From assembly GCA_003221295.1 (NCBI GenBank), contig QHRA01000170.1, positions 1 to 37,970 on the forward strand: DNA of 37,970 bases. The letters are read 5' to 3'. The notes under the pieces were generated by a model. It ran no database searches, was not told where the DNA came from, and was given only the letters and a program-made list of their open reading frames with translations. Every line of letters starts with the position of its first letter. The first letter of the stretch is position 1. Below, piece after piece: positions 23,224-33,200 of the stretch. The stretch is from Verrucomicrobiota bacterium (GTDB taxonomy: Bacteria > Verrucomicrobiota > Verrucomicrobiia > Chthoniobacterales > UBA10450). The translations under genes were made by a program, and so were the position numbers.

Positions 23224-25320
23224 TTATTTCTTGCCTTCGAGTTCGTCTGCCAACGCGCCCGCATCATACACTTTCCGCAACGCTTCGGTGATAGCCGCAG
23301 AATCGAGGGAAACAGCGCGCGCTTCTTTGTCGGAGAAAATGCAATCAAGCACGAGTGATTGAATGTTGCCGTCGAAAATGATGCCGACGAATTCGTTCAT
23401 TTTGTTGACGACCGGACTGCCACTGTTGCCGCCGATGATGTCCGCGTCGGAAACGAAATTAAACCTTGTTGTCAGATTCAATTGCGCTTTGCGCTCGATC
23501 CAGCGCTGGGGGAGGTCGAAGGGCGGCCGATTATCGTGCTCGGCGGAGCGCTGATAGAGTCCGGCGAAGTCCGTAAAAGGCGGAATTTGTTTGTCATCTT
23601 CTTCATAGCCGACGACTTTTCCATAGGATAAGCGCAACGTGAACGTTGCATCCGGATAATTGCTCATCCCTTCCACCGCGAAACGCCCTTTCGCGATTTC
23701 GGCGTAGGCTTGCCGCTTGATTTCCTCCTGCGCGTCGTGGGCTCTGCGTGCTTCCCGAGCCGGTGCATCGATCATTCGCGCGAGATCAAGCATTGGGTCG
23801 TGGGCCGCCTCTAACGCCGCCGTGTTTTTCGCGTAAAGATTTTTTCGAAAGTCGACACCTTTCAATTTTGTTCCGCTGATCAATTCTATCGCGCGTGCGT
23901 GCGGCGATTTGCCGGCGAGGACCTGCTTCACCAACGGATCGTTACCACCAAATCTCTCGGCAAAATCGATGAGCGAATCTGTGAGTCGAAGAATCTCGTA
24001 ATCATCGTAGACCGGTTCGCTGGAGAAAAGCTCCAACTCGAGCGATTCTTTCGCGCTATCGCGAAATGCCGCGATCCGTTCGCCGTTTGGTTTGGCGCGC
24101 TCGTCGATCGCACGGGTCAGTAAGCGTGCGTATTTGAACAGCGTGCCGTAGAACGCGCGCGGGCCGCGATAACCAACGGTGCCGGGGCGCTCCTGTTCCA
24201 GATAATCATAACGGAGCGCAATCTTGACTAATTCCGCCTGCGCCTTCTTGATGCGATCGTATGCCCCGGTTGTCGATTTCAACTTCGGGTCGCGCGAAAT
24301 GGCGTCGCGCAATTTCTTTTCGCGCGCTTCAATTGCGCTCCAGATCTCCGGATCGAACAGAGCCGCAACATATCCATCGTAGCGTTTGCGATTATTTTGA
24401 TCGCCATAGAAATCGTCTCGCGCTCGTCTCGCATTTTCAAACGAGCGTTGTCCCCAGGCATTCAGCAATACTTCGCGCCGGTTAAACATCTGGAGCCAGG
24501 TCGGCACTTCGCGATCGCGGCGATCGGCCAGCTCATCGACAGTAAGTTGACGGTCGGTTCGCCCGGGACTTCCGCTAACGAAAGTTAGTTCGCCATCGCT
24601 CGGTCCATTCGAATTCCATTTCAGGTAGTGCTCGATCTTGGCGGGCTGCCCGTTTTCATAAGCCCGGAAAATGCAAATATCGAGATCGAAGCGGGGATAT
24701 TCGAAATTGTCCGGATCGCCGCCGTAAAAAGCCATCTGCTGCTCGGGCGCGAAAACAATCCGTACGTCGTCGTAACGTTTGTAACGATAAAGATGATAAG
24801 CGCCGCCTTGATAAAGTGTGACGACGTCAGAGCGCAGACCGGTTTTGTCTTTGCTTTCTTTTTCGATCTGCGCAATCGTGTTCTCGCGGGCCTTGCTGGC
24901 GGCGTCGGGAGACATGCCGATTTTTACCGGAGCGTTTACCCGCGCGGTTACGTCTTCGATTGAGATCAGCACGTTAAGTTCGAGATCGGCGCATTTGATT
25001 TCTTCCGCGTTCGCCTTCGCATAGAAACCTTCCTTCAAATAATTGTGCTGCTCGCTCGACGCTTTTTGCAGCGCATCCGCGCCGACGTGATGATTGGTAA
25101 TGCAGAGTCCGTCAGCGGAAACAAACGAACCGCTGCCGCCAGAATTGAAACGCACGCTCGCTTTTTGCAGATGCTCAAGCCACTGCGGAGTGGGTTCGAA
25201 TTGATAATTTTCCTTGAGTTGCCTAAGCGGCGGATTGTTGAACAGCCACATCCCTTCATCAGCCTGGGCGGAAATTGTGGTGGCAACCAGCATGGCAAAG
25301 ACAATTCGGAGCGGAATCAT
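23224..25320 (-). CDS. S46 family dipeptidyl-peptidase (DPP7/DPP11 type)
   Basis: This 698-residue serine exopeptidase has a signal peptide (MIPLRIVFAMLVATTISAQA), which fixes the ATG at 25320, and is likely periplasmic or outer-membrane linked. The chymotrypsin-like fold is split by a helical domain. The triad is visible: GLCITNHHVGAD (H78), NFEYPRFDLDICIF for the aspartate region, and GGNSGSPVVNKMNEF with S633. The residue 18 positions after this serine decides P1 preference in characterised enzymes (Arg in DPP11, Gly in DPP7). Here it is glycine in FDGN, so a DPP7-like preference for hydrophobic P1 residues is more likely. S46 enzymes release N-terminal dipeptides from oligopeptides in asaccharolytic and soil bacteria. 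The next gene upstream is on the other strand. Confidence 0.92.
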   Translation of the reverse strand: MIPLRIVFAMLVATTISAQADEGMWLFNNPPLRQLKENYQFEPTPQWLEHLQKASVRFNSGGSGSFVSADGLCITNHHVGADALQKASSEQHNYLKEGFYAKANAEEIKCADLELNVLISIEDVTARVNAPVKIGMSPDAASKARENTIAQIEKESKDKTGLRSDVVTLYQGGAYHLYRYKRYDDVRIVFAPEQQMAFYGGDPDNFEYPRFDLDICIFRAYENGQPAKIEHYLKWNSNGPSDGELTFVSGSPGRTDRQLTVDELADRRDREVPTWLQMFNRREVLLNAWGQRSFENARRARDDFYGDQNNRKRYDGYVAALFDPEIWSAIEAREKKLRDAISRDPKLKSTTGAYDRIKKAQAELVKIALRYDYLEQERPGTVGYRGPRAFYGTLFKYARLLTRAIDERAKPNGERIAAFRDSAKESLELELFSSEPVYDDYEILRLTDSLIDFAERFGGNDPLVKQVLAGKSPHARAIELISGTKLKGVDFRKNLYAKNTAALEAAHDPMLDLARMIDAPAREARRAHDAQEEIKRQAYAEIAKGRFAVEGMSNYPDATFTLRLSYGKVVGYEEDDKQIPPFTDFAGLYQRSAEHDNRPPFDLPQRWIERKAQLNLTTRFNFVSDADIIGGNSGSPVVNKMNEFVGIIFDGNIQSLVLDCIFSDKEARAVSLDSAAITEALRKVYDAGALADELEGKK

Positions 25321-25403
25321 CGCCGAATGTAAAATGCGAATGGCGTTAATGAAAAGCTTGCTTTGATTTCGCAAAGTGGGCAACTCAATGAGGAATATGT
25401 CCT

Positions 25404-25634
25404 ATGGTGGTCGCAAATATCCTGATTTGCCTCATTCACCAAACTAACTACCTGCTCGATCATCTCATCCGCAAACTGGAGAAATCTTTTGTCGAACAGG
25501 GCGGCCTGCGCGAACGCATGACCCAAGCTCGGTTGGCGGAGAGGGCAAAACAGAAGAGCCACTTAACAGCGTCGGCGGTTCGGGGGACCGACACTCCTTC
25601 AAAAGTAGTTCTCGCTACTATTGCACGGACATAG
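25404..25634 (+). pseudogene. Four-helix-bundle suffix domain remnant
   Basis: The 76-residue frame encodes ANILICLIHQTNYLLDHLIR and EQGGLRERMTQARLAERA, the motif of the suffix domain found after the S23/IVP-like four-helix bundle in many bacteria. The expected bundle of about 110 residues upstream is absent. Directly upstream, in another frame, is EEYVLWWSQ, similar to the usual linker, so the gene appears shortened and frameshifted. The C-terminal part (after residue 52) reads into a G+C-rich segment (25570-25634) that looks like non-coding repeat. The function of the family is unknown, though it is linked to 23S rRNA intervening sequences. A genuine short protein cannot be ruled out. Confidence 0.5.
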
Positions 25635-25646
25635 TTCATTCCAGTC

Positions 25647-26279
25647 GTGCCAAAGAAAAATTCAGATGGTTCGCACCGCTCCAGAGTGCTGGTTTTGGTG
25701 GATGAATCGAACGTCGGCAGTTCGGTAAGAACAGCGGGCCGCGGCCTTGATTGGATCAAGTTGCGCGATTACTTGGCCGGGCCGGCCACTGACCGCGACT
25801 TAATCGAGATGGTGGTTTATGCCGGTTTGCCGCCGGCGACTCCAGCATGGCAGGAGGAACGCGATAAGAAAAACAAGTTCGTGCACTGGCTCCGCTCCAA
25901 TGGATTCATGGTCGTGACCAAAGATGGGTCGCCCGCCGAAGAAGGGCATTACAAGGCGAACGTAGATGTGATGATGGCGATAGACGCAGTCGAGCTTTCC
26001 GTCGAGATGCGACCCGATCTTGTTATCCTCGTGACCGGTGACGCCGATTTCGCATATCTCGCCATCAAATTGCGGCGACACGGGATCCGGGTGGAAGTGG
26101 CTTCGGTCGCGGCAAATCTTGGGAACACATTGCGATCGGCCGCGAACGACGTGATTGACCTGGCGCCCTTGCTTCGAACCTTCGAGATCAACGTCCAGGA
26201 TTCTGCGTCGCGGCCGCGTGCGCAACCGCAACGGAGACGCCGGCCCCGGTTTCGTCCGCTCGCGCCGGGAAACGGCTAA
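25647..26279 (+). CDS. NYN domain protein (LabA/DUF88-like)
   Basis: This 210-residue protein starts at a GTG. The NYN (PIN-like) core contains VLVLVDESNVG (D19), a KANVDVMMAIDAVE motif and LVTGDADFAYLA, which together supply the acidic residues of the nuclease-like site. The tail from residue 190 is very rich in arginine and proline (RRRRPRFRPL), typical of nucleic-acid-binding extensions. NYN proteins are single-strand or RNA nucleases or regulators. Most likely it is a cytoplasmic RNA-processing protein, but its substrate is unknown. A strong hairpin lies between its stop and rpoZ. Confidence 0.85.
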   Translation: MPKKNSDGSHRSRVLVLVDESNVGSSVRTAGRGLDWIKLRDYLAGPATDRDLIEMVVYAGLPPATPAWQEERDKKNKFVHWLRSNGFMVVTKDGSPAEEGHYKANVDVMMAIDAVELSVEMRPDLVILVTGDADFAYLAIKLRRHGIRVEVASVAANLGNTLRSAANDVIDLAPLLRTFEINVQDSASRPRAQPQRRRRPRFRPLAPGNG

Positions 26280-26306
26280 CAGAACGTAGATCGAGGCGCG
26301 AGCATT

Positions 26307-26342
26307 CCCGAAAATGAGAAGTGGCGTTTTCTCCTTTTCGGG
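26307..26342. terminator. Stem-loop after the NYN gene
   Basis: CCCGAAAA (26307-26314) pairs with TTTTCGGG (26335-26342). An inner GAGAA / TTCTC pair follows one mismatch, giving a 14-bp stem with an eight-base loop. It begins 28 bases after the NYN stop and about 107 bases before rpoZ. The stem's A+T-rich base and tight form suit transcription termination, but the T-run after it is weak. Confidence 0.5.
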
Positions 26343-26448
26343 CGATACTGGATGAAGTTTTTCTGCTGCGATTTTCCGAAGCGCGACCTGGTCATATCTC
26401 GCCTTGGAAATTAATCCTCGTCAGCCGTTTGACTTACCTGAATCGATT

Positions 26449-26724
26449 ATGAACGCCGAACTCGTCAAAGCCGCCACTGAAGTAGTCCACAATCAGCAAA
26501 TTCTTGTGAACATCGTTTCACGTCGTGTCCGTCAACTCACCCTCGGGCATCGTCCACTCGTCGAGTTCGCTCCCGGAATGGGTCATGCCGACATAGCCTT
26601 GACTGAAATCGCGAACGGCAAGCTGATCTTCGAGTCTACGTTTGGCCAGAACGGCGATACGCCTCCGCAAGTTGTTCCATTTCCGGGAATCACGACAGGA
26701 AAGAAAACGAAAAAGGCCGCGTAG
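26449..26724 (+). CDS. rpoZ: DNA-directed RNA polymerase subunit omega
   Basis: Omega assists assembly of RNA polymerase by binding beta'. The 91-residue protein starts MNAELVKAATEVVHNQQ and carries LVNIVSRRVRQLTLGHRP and GMGHADIALTEIANGKL, the conserved Rpb6/omega core in this lineage. The upstream in-frame TTG at 26404 adds an unneeded leader, so the ATG at 26449 is preferred. The C-terminal 20 residues are basic (TTGKKTKKAA) and variable. It is alone, not next to gmk or spoT as in proteobacteria. Confidence 0.92.
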   Translation: MNAELVKAATEVVHNQQILVNIVSRRVRQLTLGHRPLVEFAPGMGHADIALTEIANGKLIFESTFGQNGDTPPQVVPFPGITTGKKTKKAA

Positions 26725-26815
26725 AACATCGCGAGCCTGCCGGTGGGTGATCAGGTACCCCGGGATGAAGCGAAAAAGCTTGGAACTGTGTGTGGGAGGC
26801 AGAGAGTTAGGACCC

Positions 26816-26920
26816 ATGGGACACAGTCAAGGCAGAGACAACGTTAGGAAACGCGCGGCACGTCGGAGAAAAACCGAGCGCCTCGCGCTTGCAAAGAAAA
26901 AACAGAAGCAAGCGAAATAA
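26816..26920 (+). CDS. Small basic protein (34 aa), hypothetical
   Basis: The frame MGHSQGRDNVRKRAARRR is followed by KTERLALAKKKQKQAK and a stop. It has an AGGA sequence five bases before the ATG. The product is very basic and helix-forming, and similar short sequences are, in my memory, found in related genomes. The frame is open upstream to 26642, but that part overlaps the rpoZ end and has a different character. It could bind RNA or the ribosome, or be spurious; there is no annotated domain. Confidence 0.4.
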   Translation: MGHSQGRDNVRKRAARRRKTERLALAKKKQKQAK

Positions 26921-26992
26921 CTTCACCGCGACGGTCAGAGTCGGAAGAAAGAGCCGCGGCTTCGAAGCGAGGCGGCCATTTCCTAGCGGTGT

Positions 26993-27006
26993 TTTCGCGC
27001 GCGAAA
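26993..27006. promoter_or_regulatory. 14-bp perfect palindrome upstream of recC
   Basis: TTTCGCGCGCGAAA is a perfect palindrome ending 25 bases before the recC start. A TAATAT hexamer at 27023-27028 follows, close to the ATG. The palindrome could be an operator for the recCBD operon. No LexA-type box is evident. It might also be a chance run of alternating CG. Confidence 0.35.
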
Positions 27007-27031
27007 TTTTCGTCGCCCTATCTAATATAGG

Positions 27032-30000
27032 ATGGTGTCCTCAACGTCCCGTTCCGGACTTACTCTGCATACCAGCAACCGTCTCGAGCGGCTGGCCGAC
27101 CAGCTGTCCAAGCTCATCGCCGATCCACTTCGCTCGCCTCTCCTGCCGGAAATTATCGTCGTGCAAAGCAACGGCATGCGCCGCTGGCTCGAACAACAGA
27201 TCGCAGACCGCCACGGCATTTGCTCGAACGTGCAGTTTCCGTTTCCACAAAAATTCTTTCACGATCTTTTGCAGGACACTTTCCCTCAATCCGAAGCGAC
27301 GAATCTTTTCGATCAGGAGGTGATGACGTGGCGGATCATGAAAGATCTGCCGCGGCTTGCTAGCCGTCCGGAGTTCGCGGCGGTGGCAAATTACCTCCGC
27401 GGCGAACGCACTGAATTGCGCGCCTATGAGCTAGCCCGAAGAATCGCTCACGTTTTCGACCAATACGTCGTCTTTCGCCCGAAAATGATTTTGGATTGGG
27501 ACACGGGCGAGGGGAAGGATTGGCAGCCGATGCTCTGGCGCGAATTGCAGCGAGCCGCTCCCGGCCGGCACCAGGCCGCGCTCGGATCGCAATTGATCGA
27601 TGCACTCAAGCGTAACCGCGCGCCGGTCCCGGAGCGCGTCTCGATCTTCGGGGTCTCGACCCTGCCGCCGTTTTACATCTCGCTCATCGGCGAGATTTCC
27701 GCGCGCTGTCCAGTCCATCTTTTTGTGATGGAACCGACGCCGCTTTGGTGGGGCGATATTCGTTCGAAACGCGAAAAGGCACGAGCGAAACAACCAGAGT
27801 TGTTCGGCTTTGACGAGGAAGAAGCAGGCGACAACGAGCTGCTGGGCGCAAACGGAAAAGTGGGTCGCGACTTCTTGAATCTCATCGCTGAGCTCACGCC
27901 GGTGGCGGAGCACGAAGATTTCATTTCGCCGGCGAAGACGGAATCCGGAGCGGTGCCGGTGTTGCTGGAAATTCAAAGCGACATCTTCGAACTGAAATCT
28001 GGCCCGGCCAAAGTAAAGCGATCCGTCGCGCCCAGCGATCGCTCCCTGCAAATTCATTCCTGCCACAGCATCGTGCGCGAGCTCGAGGTTTTGCACGATC
28101 ATCTGCTCGATCTCTTTCAGGAGGATTCTGCGCTGAAGCCGAAAGACATCATCGTGATGATGCCAGACGTTTCTATTTACGCGCCCTTCATCGATGCAGT
28201 GTTTGCCGTGCCGGAGAACCCGAAGCAGAAAATTCCGTACTCGACTGCTGACCGGGAAGCACGCGCCGGTAGCGGAGTTATCGACACATTTTTTCGCATC
28301 TTGGAAATTTTGTTGGGACGCTTCACGGCAAGCGAAGTTTTTGCGATTCTGGAAGCACCGGCGGTGCAGCGCTGTTTTGGAATTGCGCCAGCAGAGATCG
28401 AAACAATTCGGCGCTGGGTGGACGAGTGTGCGATCCGCTGGGGGATCGACGCGCAACATCGGGGGCGGCTAGGCTTGCCCGCCTTTGCAGAAAACAGTTG
28501 GCGGCACGGTCTTGACCGAATGCTGCTGGGGTCGGCGCTGCCGCCGAAGAACCGCCAATTGTTCAAGGAAATTTTGCCCTTCGATGAAATCGAAGGTTCG
28601 AATACGGAACTCCTCGGAAACTTCCTCGAATTTGTGGAGCGGCTTTTTTCGCGTGCGAATGAATTCAGCAAACCGCGCCCGCTCTCCGATTGGCAACGCG
28701 ATTTGCGCGAAACACTCGATGCGTTTTTCGCCGCGGACGAGGCGGCGCAACGCGAATTAAATCGACTCCGCGCTGCCATCGCCGCCCTCGGTGAAATCGG
28801 CGCTGCCGCGCAAAATGAATGCGCAGTGCCGCTCGATGTCGTGGTGGCGCAACTGGAATATTCTCTCGAAGAATCGAGCAGCGGCGCTGGTTTCCTGTCT
28901 GGGAACCTGACCTTTTGCGCGCTCAAGCCGATGCGCAGCGTTCCGTTCAAAGTCGTATGTCTACTCGGGCTAAACGATACGGCATTTCCGCGGCACGATC
29001 GCGCCCCGGGTTTTGATCTGCTGGCGCAATACCCTAAACGCGGAGACCGAAACATTCGCGACGGCGATCGCGCGCTTTTTTTGGAAGCGCTTCTTTCGGC
29101 GCGCGAAGTTTTTTATCTCAGTTACATCGGACAATCACTGCGCGACAACCAGCCCCTTCCGCCGAGCGTATTGGCGAGCGAGTTGCTCGATTACATTGCG
29201 GAAAATTTCGATGTAGCGATCGACCAGTTCGTAATCAAACATCCGCTGCAAGCCTTCAGCCCACGCAATTTTCAAAATAACGGCCGCTTGTTCAGTTACT
29301 CGGCGGACAACCGCGCGGCGGGAATTGTCTCGGAAAAGGATCGTCGCGAGCCACCGCCGTTTTTCGATCAACCCCTAAGCGAGCCGGATGAGAAATGGTG
29401 CGAGGTGGAAATTGTTCGGCTCGTGGAATTTTTTTCCCATCCCGCGAAATTTTTTGTGCGGCACCGACTGGGAATCGAACTGCCGCGCGACCGCGAAGAA
29501 GCAGACGATCGCGAACCGTTCGCGCTGGATTCGCTCGATCGCTACGGCATTGAACAGCAATTGCTGGACGATGCGCTTGACGGAGTTGTTCCGGAAAGCG
29601 CACTTGCGTCGGTGCGGGCCTCGGGCGTTTTACCGCCGGGCGGAACAGGCGACGTGATTTTTGATGAGTTGTGCACGAACGTGACGACGTTCGCCGACAC
29701 CATTCGTCAGCAGGTGGCAGTGCAAGCGCAACCGGCAACGATTATTCGTGCGGACATTGGCGATTTTACTTTGAGCGGTCGAATCGATCGTGTCCGTGGC
29801 GACACTCTGCTGCATTACCGGCTAACGAGATTAAAAACGAAGGATTTCGTGCGCATCTGGATCGAGCACTTGGCGCGGAACCTGACCGAGCAGAAACCGG
29901 CGTTGCTTTTCGGAAAAGAAGGAGAGGAGATCGCCGGCTACGAATTTCCGCCGATGGAAAACGCGCGCGAAGTTCTGACTGATTTGCTTACAATCTACTG

Positions 30001-30271
30001 GGGCGGTCTGTGCGAGCCGCTGCAATTATTCCCACGAAGTTCTTGGACTTTTGTGGAAAAAATTTTTGCCGGGAAAGATCGGGAGCGCGCGCGTTACCTG
30101 GCGGGAAACGATTGGAAGAGCAACGAGAACGACGAAAAGAGCAGGGGCGAGCGTGATGATGCCTACATCAAGTTGGCGTTCCGCAATCGAGACGACGCGC
30201 TCGATGAAGAGTGGGAAAGGATCAGTCTTTCCGTTCTTGGGCCAATTTTTTCTGGGCGCAAACGGCAATGA
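27032..30271 (+). CDS. recC: Exodeoxyribonuclease V subunit gamma
   Basis: RecC recognises Chi in the RecBCD complex and splits duplex DNA ends. The 1079-residue protein is close to the E. coli length (1122). Its start, LTLHTSNRLERLADQLSKLI, with VVQSNGMRRWLEQQIADR and FPQKFFHDLLQ after it, is typical of RecC. A further stretch LQIHSCHSIVRELEVLHD matches the second helicase-like half (the E. coli equivalent is S-C-H-S-x-x-R-E-V-E-x-L). The C-terminal part has KPALLFGKEGEEI and ENAREVLTDLLTIYW. The start codon is preceded by a TATAGG sequence and not by a good Shine-Dalgarno. The stop overlaps the recB ATG by four bases. Confidence 0.93.
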   Translation: MVSSTSRSGLTLHTSNRLERLADQLSKLIADPLRSPLLPEIIVVQSNGMRRWLEQQIADRHGICSNVQFPFPQKFFHDLLQDTFPQSEATNLFDQEVMTWRIMKDLPRLASRPEFAAVANYLRGERTELRAYELARRIAHVFDQYVVFRPKMILDWDTGEGKDWQPMLWRELQRAAPGRHQAALGSQLIDALKRNRAPVPERVSIFGVSTLPPFYISLIGEISARCPVHLFVMEPTPLWWGDIRSKREKARAKQPELFGFDEEEAGDNELLGANGKVGRDFLNLIAELTPVAEHEDFISPAKTESGAVPVLLEIQSDIFELKSGPAKVKRSVAPSDRSLQIHSCHSIVRELEVLHDHLLDLFQEDSALKPKDIIVMMPDVSIYAPFIDAVFAVPENPKQKIPYSTADREARAGSGVIDTFFRILEILLGRFTASEVFAILEAPAVQRCFGIAPAEIETIRRWVDECAIRWGIDAQHRGRLGLPAFAENSWRHGLDRMLLGSALPPKNRQLFKEILPFDEIEGSNTELLGNFLEFVERLFSRANEFSKPRPLSDWQRDLRETLDAFFAADEAAQRELNRLRAAIAALGEIGAAAQNECAVPLDVVVAQLEYSLEESSSGAGFLSGNLTFCALKPMRSVPFKVVCLLGLNDTAFPRHDRAPGFDLLAQYPKRGDRNIRDGDRALFLEALLSAREVFYLSYIGQSLRDNQPLPPSVLASELLDYIAENFDVAIDQFVIKHPLQAFSPRNFQNNGRLFSYSADNRAAGIVSEKDRREPPPFFDQPLSEPDEKWCEVEIVRLVEFFSHPAKFFVRHRLGIELPRDREEADDREPFALDSLDRYGIEQQLLDDALDGVVPESALASVRASGVLPPGGTGDVIFDELCTNVTTFADTIRQQVAVQAQPATIIRADIGDFTLSGRIDRVRGDTLLHYRLTRLKTKDFVRIWIEHLARNLTEQKPALLFGKEGEEIAGYEFPPMENAREVLTDLLTIYWGGLCEPLQLFPRSSWTFVEKIFAGKDRERARYLAGNDWKSNENDEKSRGERDDAYIKLAFRNRDDALDEEWERISLSVLGPIFSGRKRQ

Positions 30272-33200
30272 AACCCGAATTCAATGCCGCCCAAACTCCC
30301 CTGGAAAAAGGGTTCACCGTTATCGAAGCGAGCGCGGGCACGGGAAAGACGACGACGATCTCCGCCATTGTTTTGCGCTTGCTGGCAGAGCAGGGGATCC
30401 CGATCGAGCAAATTCTGGTAACTACCTACACCGAGCTGGCGACGGCGGAACTGCGTGGTCGGATCCGGGAAACAATCACGGACGCGCTGGCGCAGACGCG
30501 TCTGCCCTTCGTTACGGAGATCGTCAAAAGAGTCACGGACCGAAAGCAATTCGAGCTCAGACTGAAACTCGCGCTGCAGAGTTTTGATGAAGCTTCAATT
30601 TTTACCATCCACAGTTTTTGCGCGCGAGTTCTGGCCGATCGCGCGTTTGAAAGCGGCGTGCCTTTCGAGACCGAGTTGGTGGCGGATCAATCTCGCTTTT
30701 TGCATGAAGTTGTGGACGATTTTTGGCGCGCAAATTTCTACAACGACGACACCATTGTGGCCGGGGTGTTGCGCGCGCGGTTGACGCCGGCGCATCTGGT
30801 TGAGTTACTCACGCAGCTGACAAACAATCCAACGCTGCGCATTTGGCCGCCCGCGGAAGATCGCGTGGCTCTGGAAAAGAAAATTACCGAACTGTGCCAG
30901 GCGGGAGGCGATGGCGAGGAACTGACAGCATTGGCGGAACGTTTCGTTATTTCGCTCGAGTCGGACTTTTGTGAATGGGCGCGCGCGGAATTGCGCCGGC
31001 GAAAGACGGATCGCCAAGTGCAGTCGTTTGACGACATGCTCACCGGCCTGGGCGAAGCACTGCGGGGCGAGAGAGGGAGCGAGCTGCGGAAGAGTTTGCG
31101 CGAGCGTTTCCCCGTCGCGCTGGTGGACGAGTTCCAAGACACCGACCCGGTGCAGTATTCGATCTTCTCGCAAATTTACCGGGGAAGCGACGCCTCCGTA
31201 TTTTTTATCGGCGATCCCAAACAGGCGATTTATGGATTTCGCGGCGCCGACGTTTTCACTTATTTAGAAGCGGCAAAAGTTGCGAATCGCCGTCATACCC
31301 TTGGGCAGAATTGGCGATCGGAGGCGAAGTTGGTCAATGGACTGAGCGCGATTTTCAGTCGGCGCACCGATTCTTTTGTCATTGAAAGCATCGAGCTTTC
31401 GCCAGTGACAGCATCGGGAAAAGCCGATGCCGAGGCCCTTACGATTGGTGACCAGCGGGATCAACCGCTGCATTTCTGGATCGCGGCCTCTGGCGACAAG
31501 GCGCGAATGGGAAAAGTGGTGGCCGCGGAAATTGCATCATTGCTGACCAGTGAAACGAAGATCGGGACAAGGAAAATTGAGCCGCGCGACATCGCGGTTC
31601 TGGTGAATAATAACACACAGCCAGTCGGGGTTCAGCGAGCGCTGGCGGATTATCGAATTCCGTCGGTCGTTTACAGTGCGGCCAGCGTTCTCAAATCCGG
31701 CGAGGCCTTGGAGTTGTTGCGTGTGTTGCTGGCAGTGGCGCAGCCGACGCACGAGAAAATTGTTCGGGCCGCGCTGGCGACAGAGATATTCGGCTTAAAT
31801 GCGAGCGCGCTGGAAAACTTATTGGGCGACGAATTCGCGTGGGAAGCGACGCTTAATCGCTTTGCCGATTACCACATGTGGTGGCGGGACCAAGGTTTCG
31901 TCCAAATGATGCGGGAGTTGCTCGTTCGCGAGAAGGTGCGGTCGCGTTTGCTCCGCTGGCGGGACGGCGAACGTCGACTGACGAACGTTTTGCATTTGAT
32001 CGAACTGTTGCATCCAGCTTGTGTGGAAAATCGCCTCGGTATTGATGGGCTGATCAAGTGGCTAGCGCGGCAAATTTCCCCGGGTGGCGAAGTGCGGGAC
32101 GAGCATGAATTGCGTTTGGAAAATGACGAAGACGCGGTCCGGATTGTTACGATCCACAAAAGCAAGGGGCTCGAGTACGGCATTACGTTTTGTCCGTTTG
32201 TGCGCAAGGAACCGTGGGGCGGGGCAAAGGAATTCTTGAAGTTTCATGAAGACGACAAACTTGTGCTCGACCTGGAAGAATCGGCGGAGCACAAAAAAAT
32301 CCAGAATCGCGAAGAGCTGGCAGAGTCTGTTCGGCAACTATATGTCGGGCTTACGCGCGCGAAACATCGCAGCTATCTGATTTGGCAGGAGAGGAAAACA
32401 AAGTCGAAGTCGGCGTTGGCGTGGCTGTTTTCCGAGGAAACGTCAGCCGACGCATTTCTGGAGAAAAAGGGAGAATCCAACACCAGCTCGAGCATGCGAG
32501 CTGCACTTGCCAAAAGCGATGCCATCGCGATTGAAGATTTGCCCGAAGGTGGAGAAAAAGTTTTTGCACCAACACCGGCGTTACCCACATCACTAGCGCT
32601 GCGAGTTTTCGATAAGGAGATCGATCGGAGCTGGCGGATCGCGAGTTTTAGTTCGTTGATCAGCGGGCGAACGGAAGAACCTGAGACACCGGATTACGAT
32701 AGGCTGCAACCTGGGGGCGAGATTGCAGAAGAGCCGGTCCTGCCGACGCAGGGGATTCACGCTTTTCCCGGCGGGATGCGGGCCGGGACCTGCCTCCATT
32801 TAATTCTGGAGGAACTCGATTTCGCCGATCTTTCGCAACTGCGGCCGCTGGTGGCAAGAAAGCTGGGCGATTTTCATTTCGAAAATTTCGATGAAGTGGT
32901 ATGCGACACTTTGGAGAAGACGTTGCGTGTCCCGCTGGGCGAGGATGGCTTTACACTTTCCCAAATCTCGCGCGCGTCACGTTTGTCGGAGCTGGAGTTC
33001 ACTTTTCCGATTACGGCATTGACCACGGCGTGCCTGCGCAAGGCGTTTCAGGTGGAGGAGCTGCCGCTGGCAGTCGATCGCCTGCAGTTTGCGCCGGCCA
33101 ACGGATTCATGAAAGGATTCATCGATCTCGTTCTTGAGCGCGAGGGACATTTCTATTTTGTCGATTGGAAATCGAATTGGCTGGGGACCGACTCTGGCAG

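Noticed and set aside
27431-28459. Minus-strand open frame (342 codons) opposite recC
   Set aside because: It is a reverse-strand shadow of recC; no homology features, and the plus-strand frame has RecC motifs.
28177-29055. Minus-strand open frame (292 codons) opposite recC
   Set aside because: Serine/arginine-rich shadow frame with no domain.
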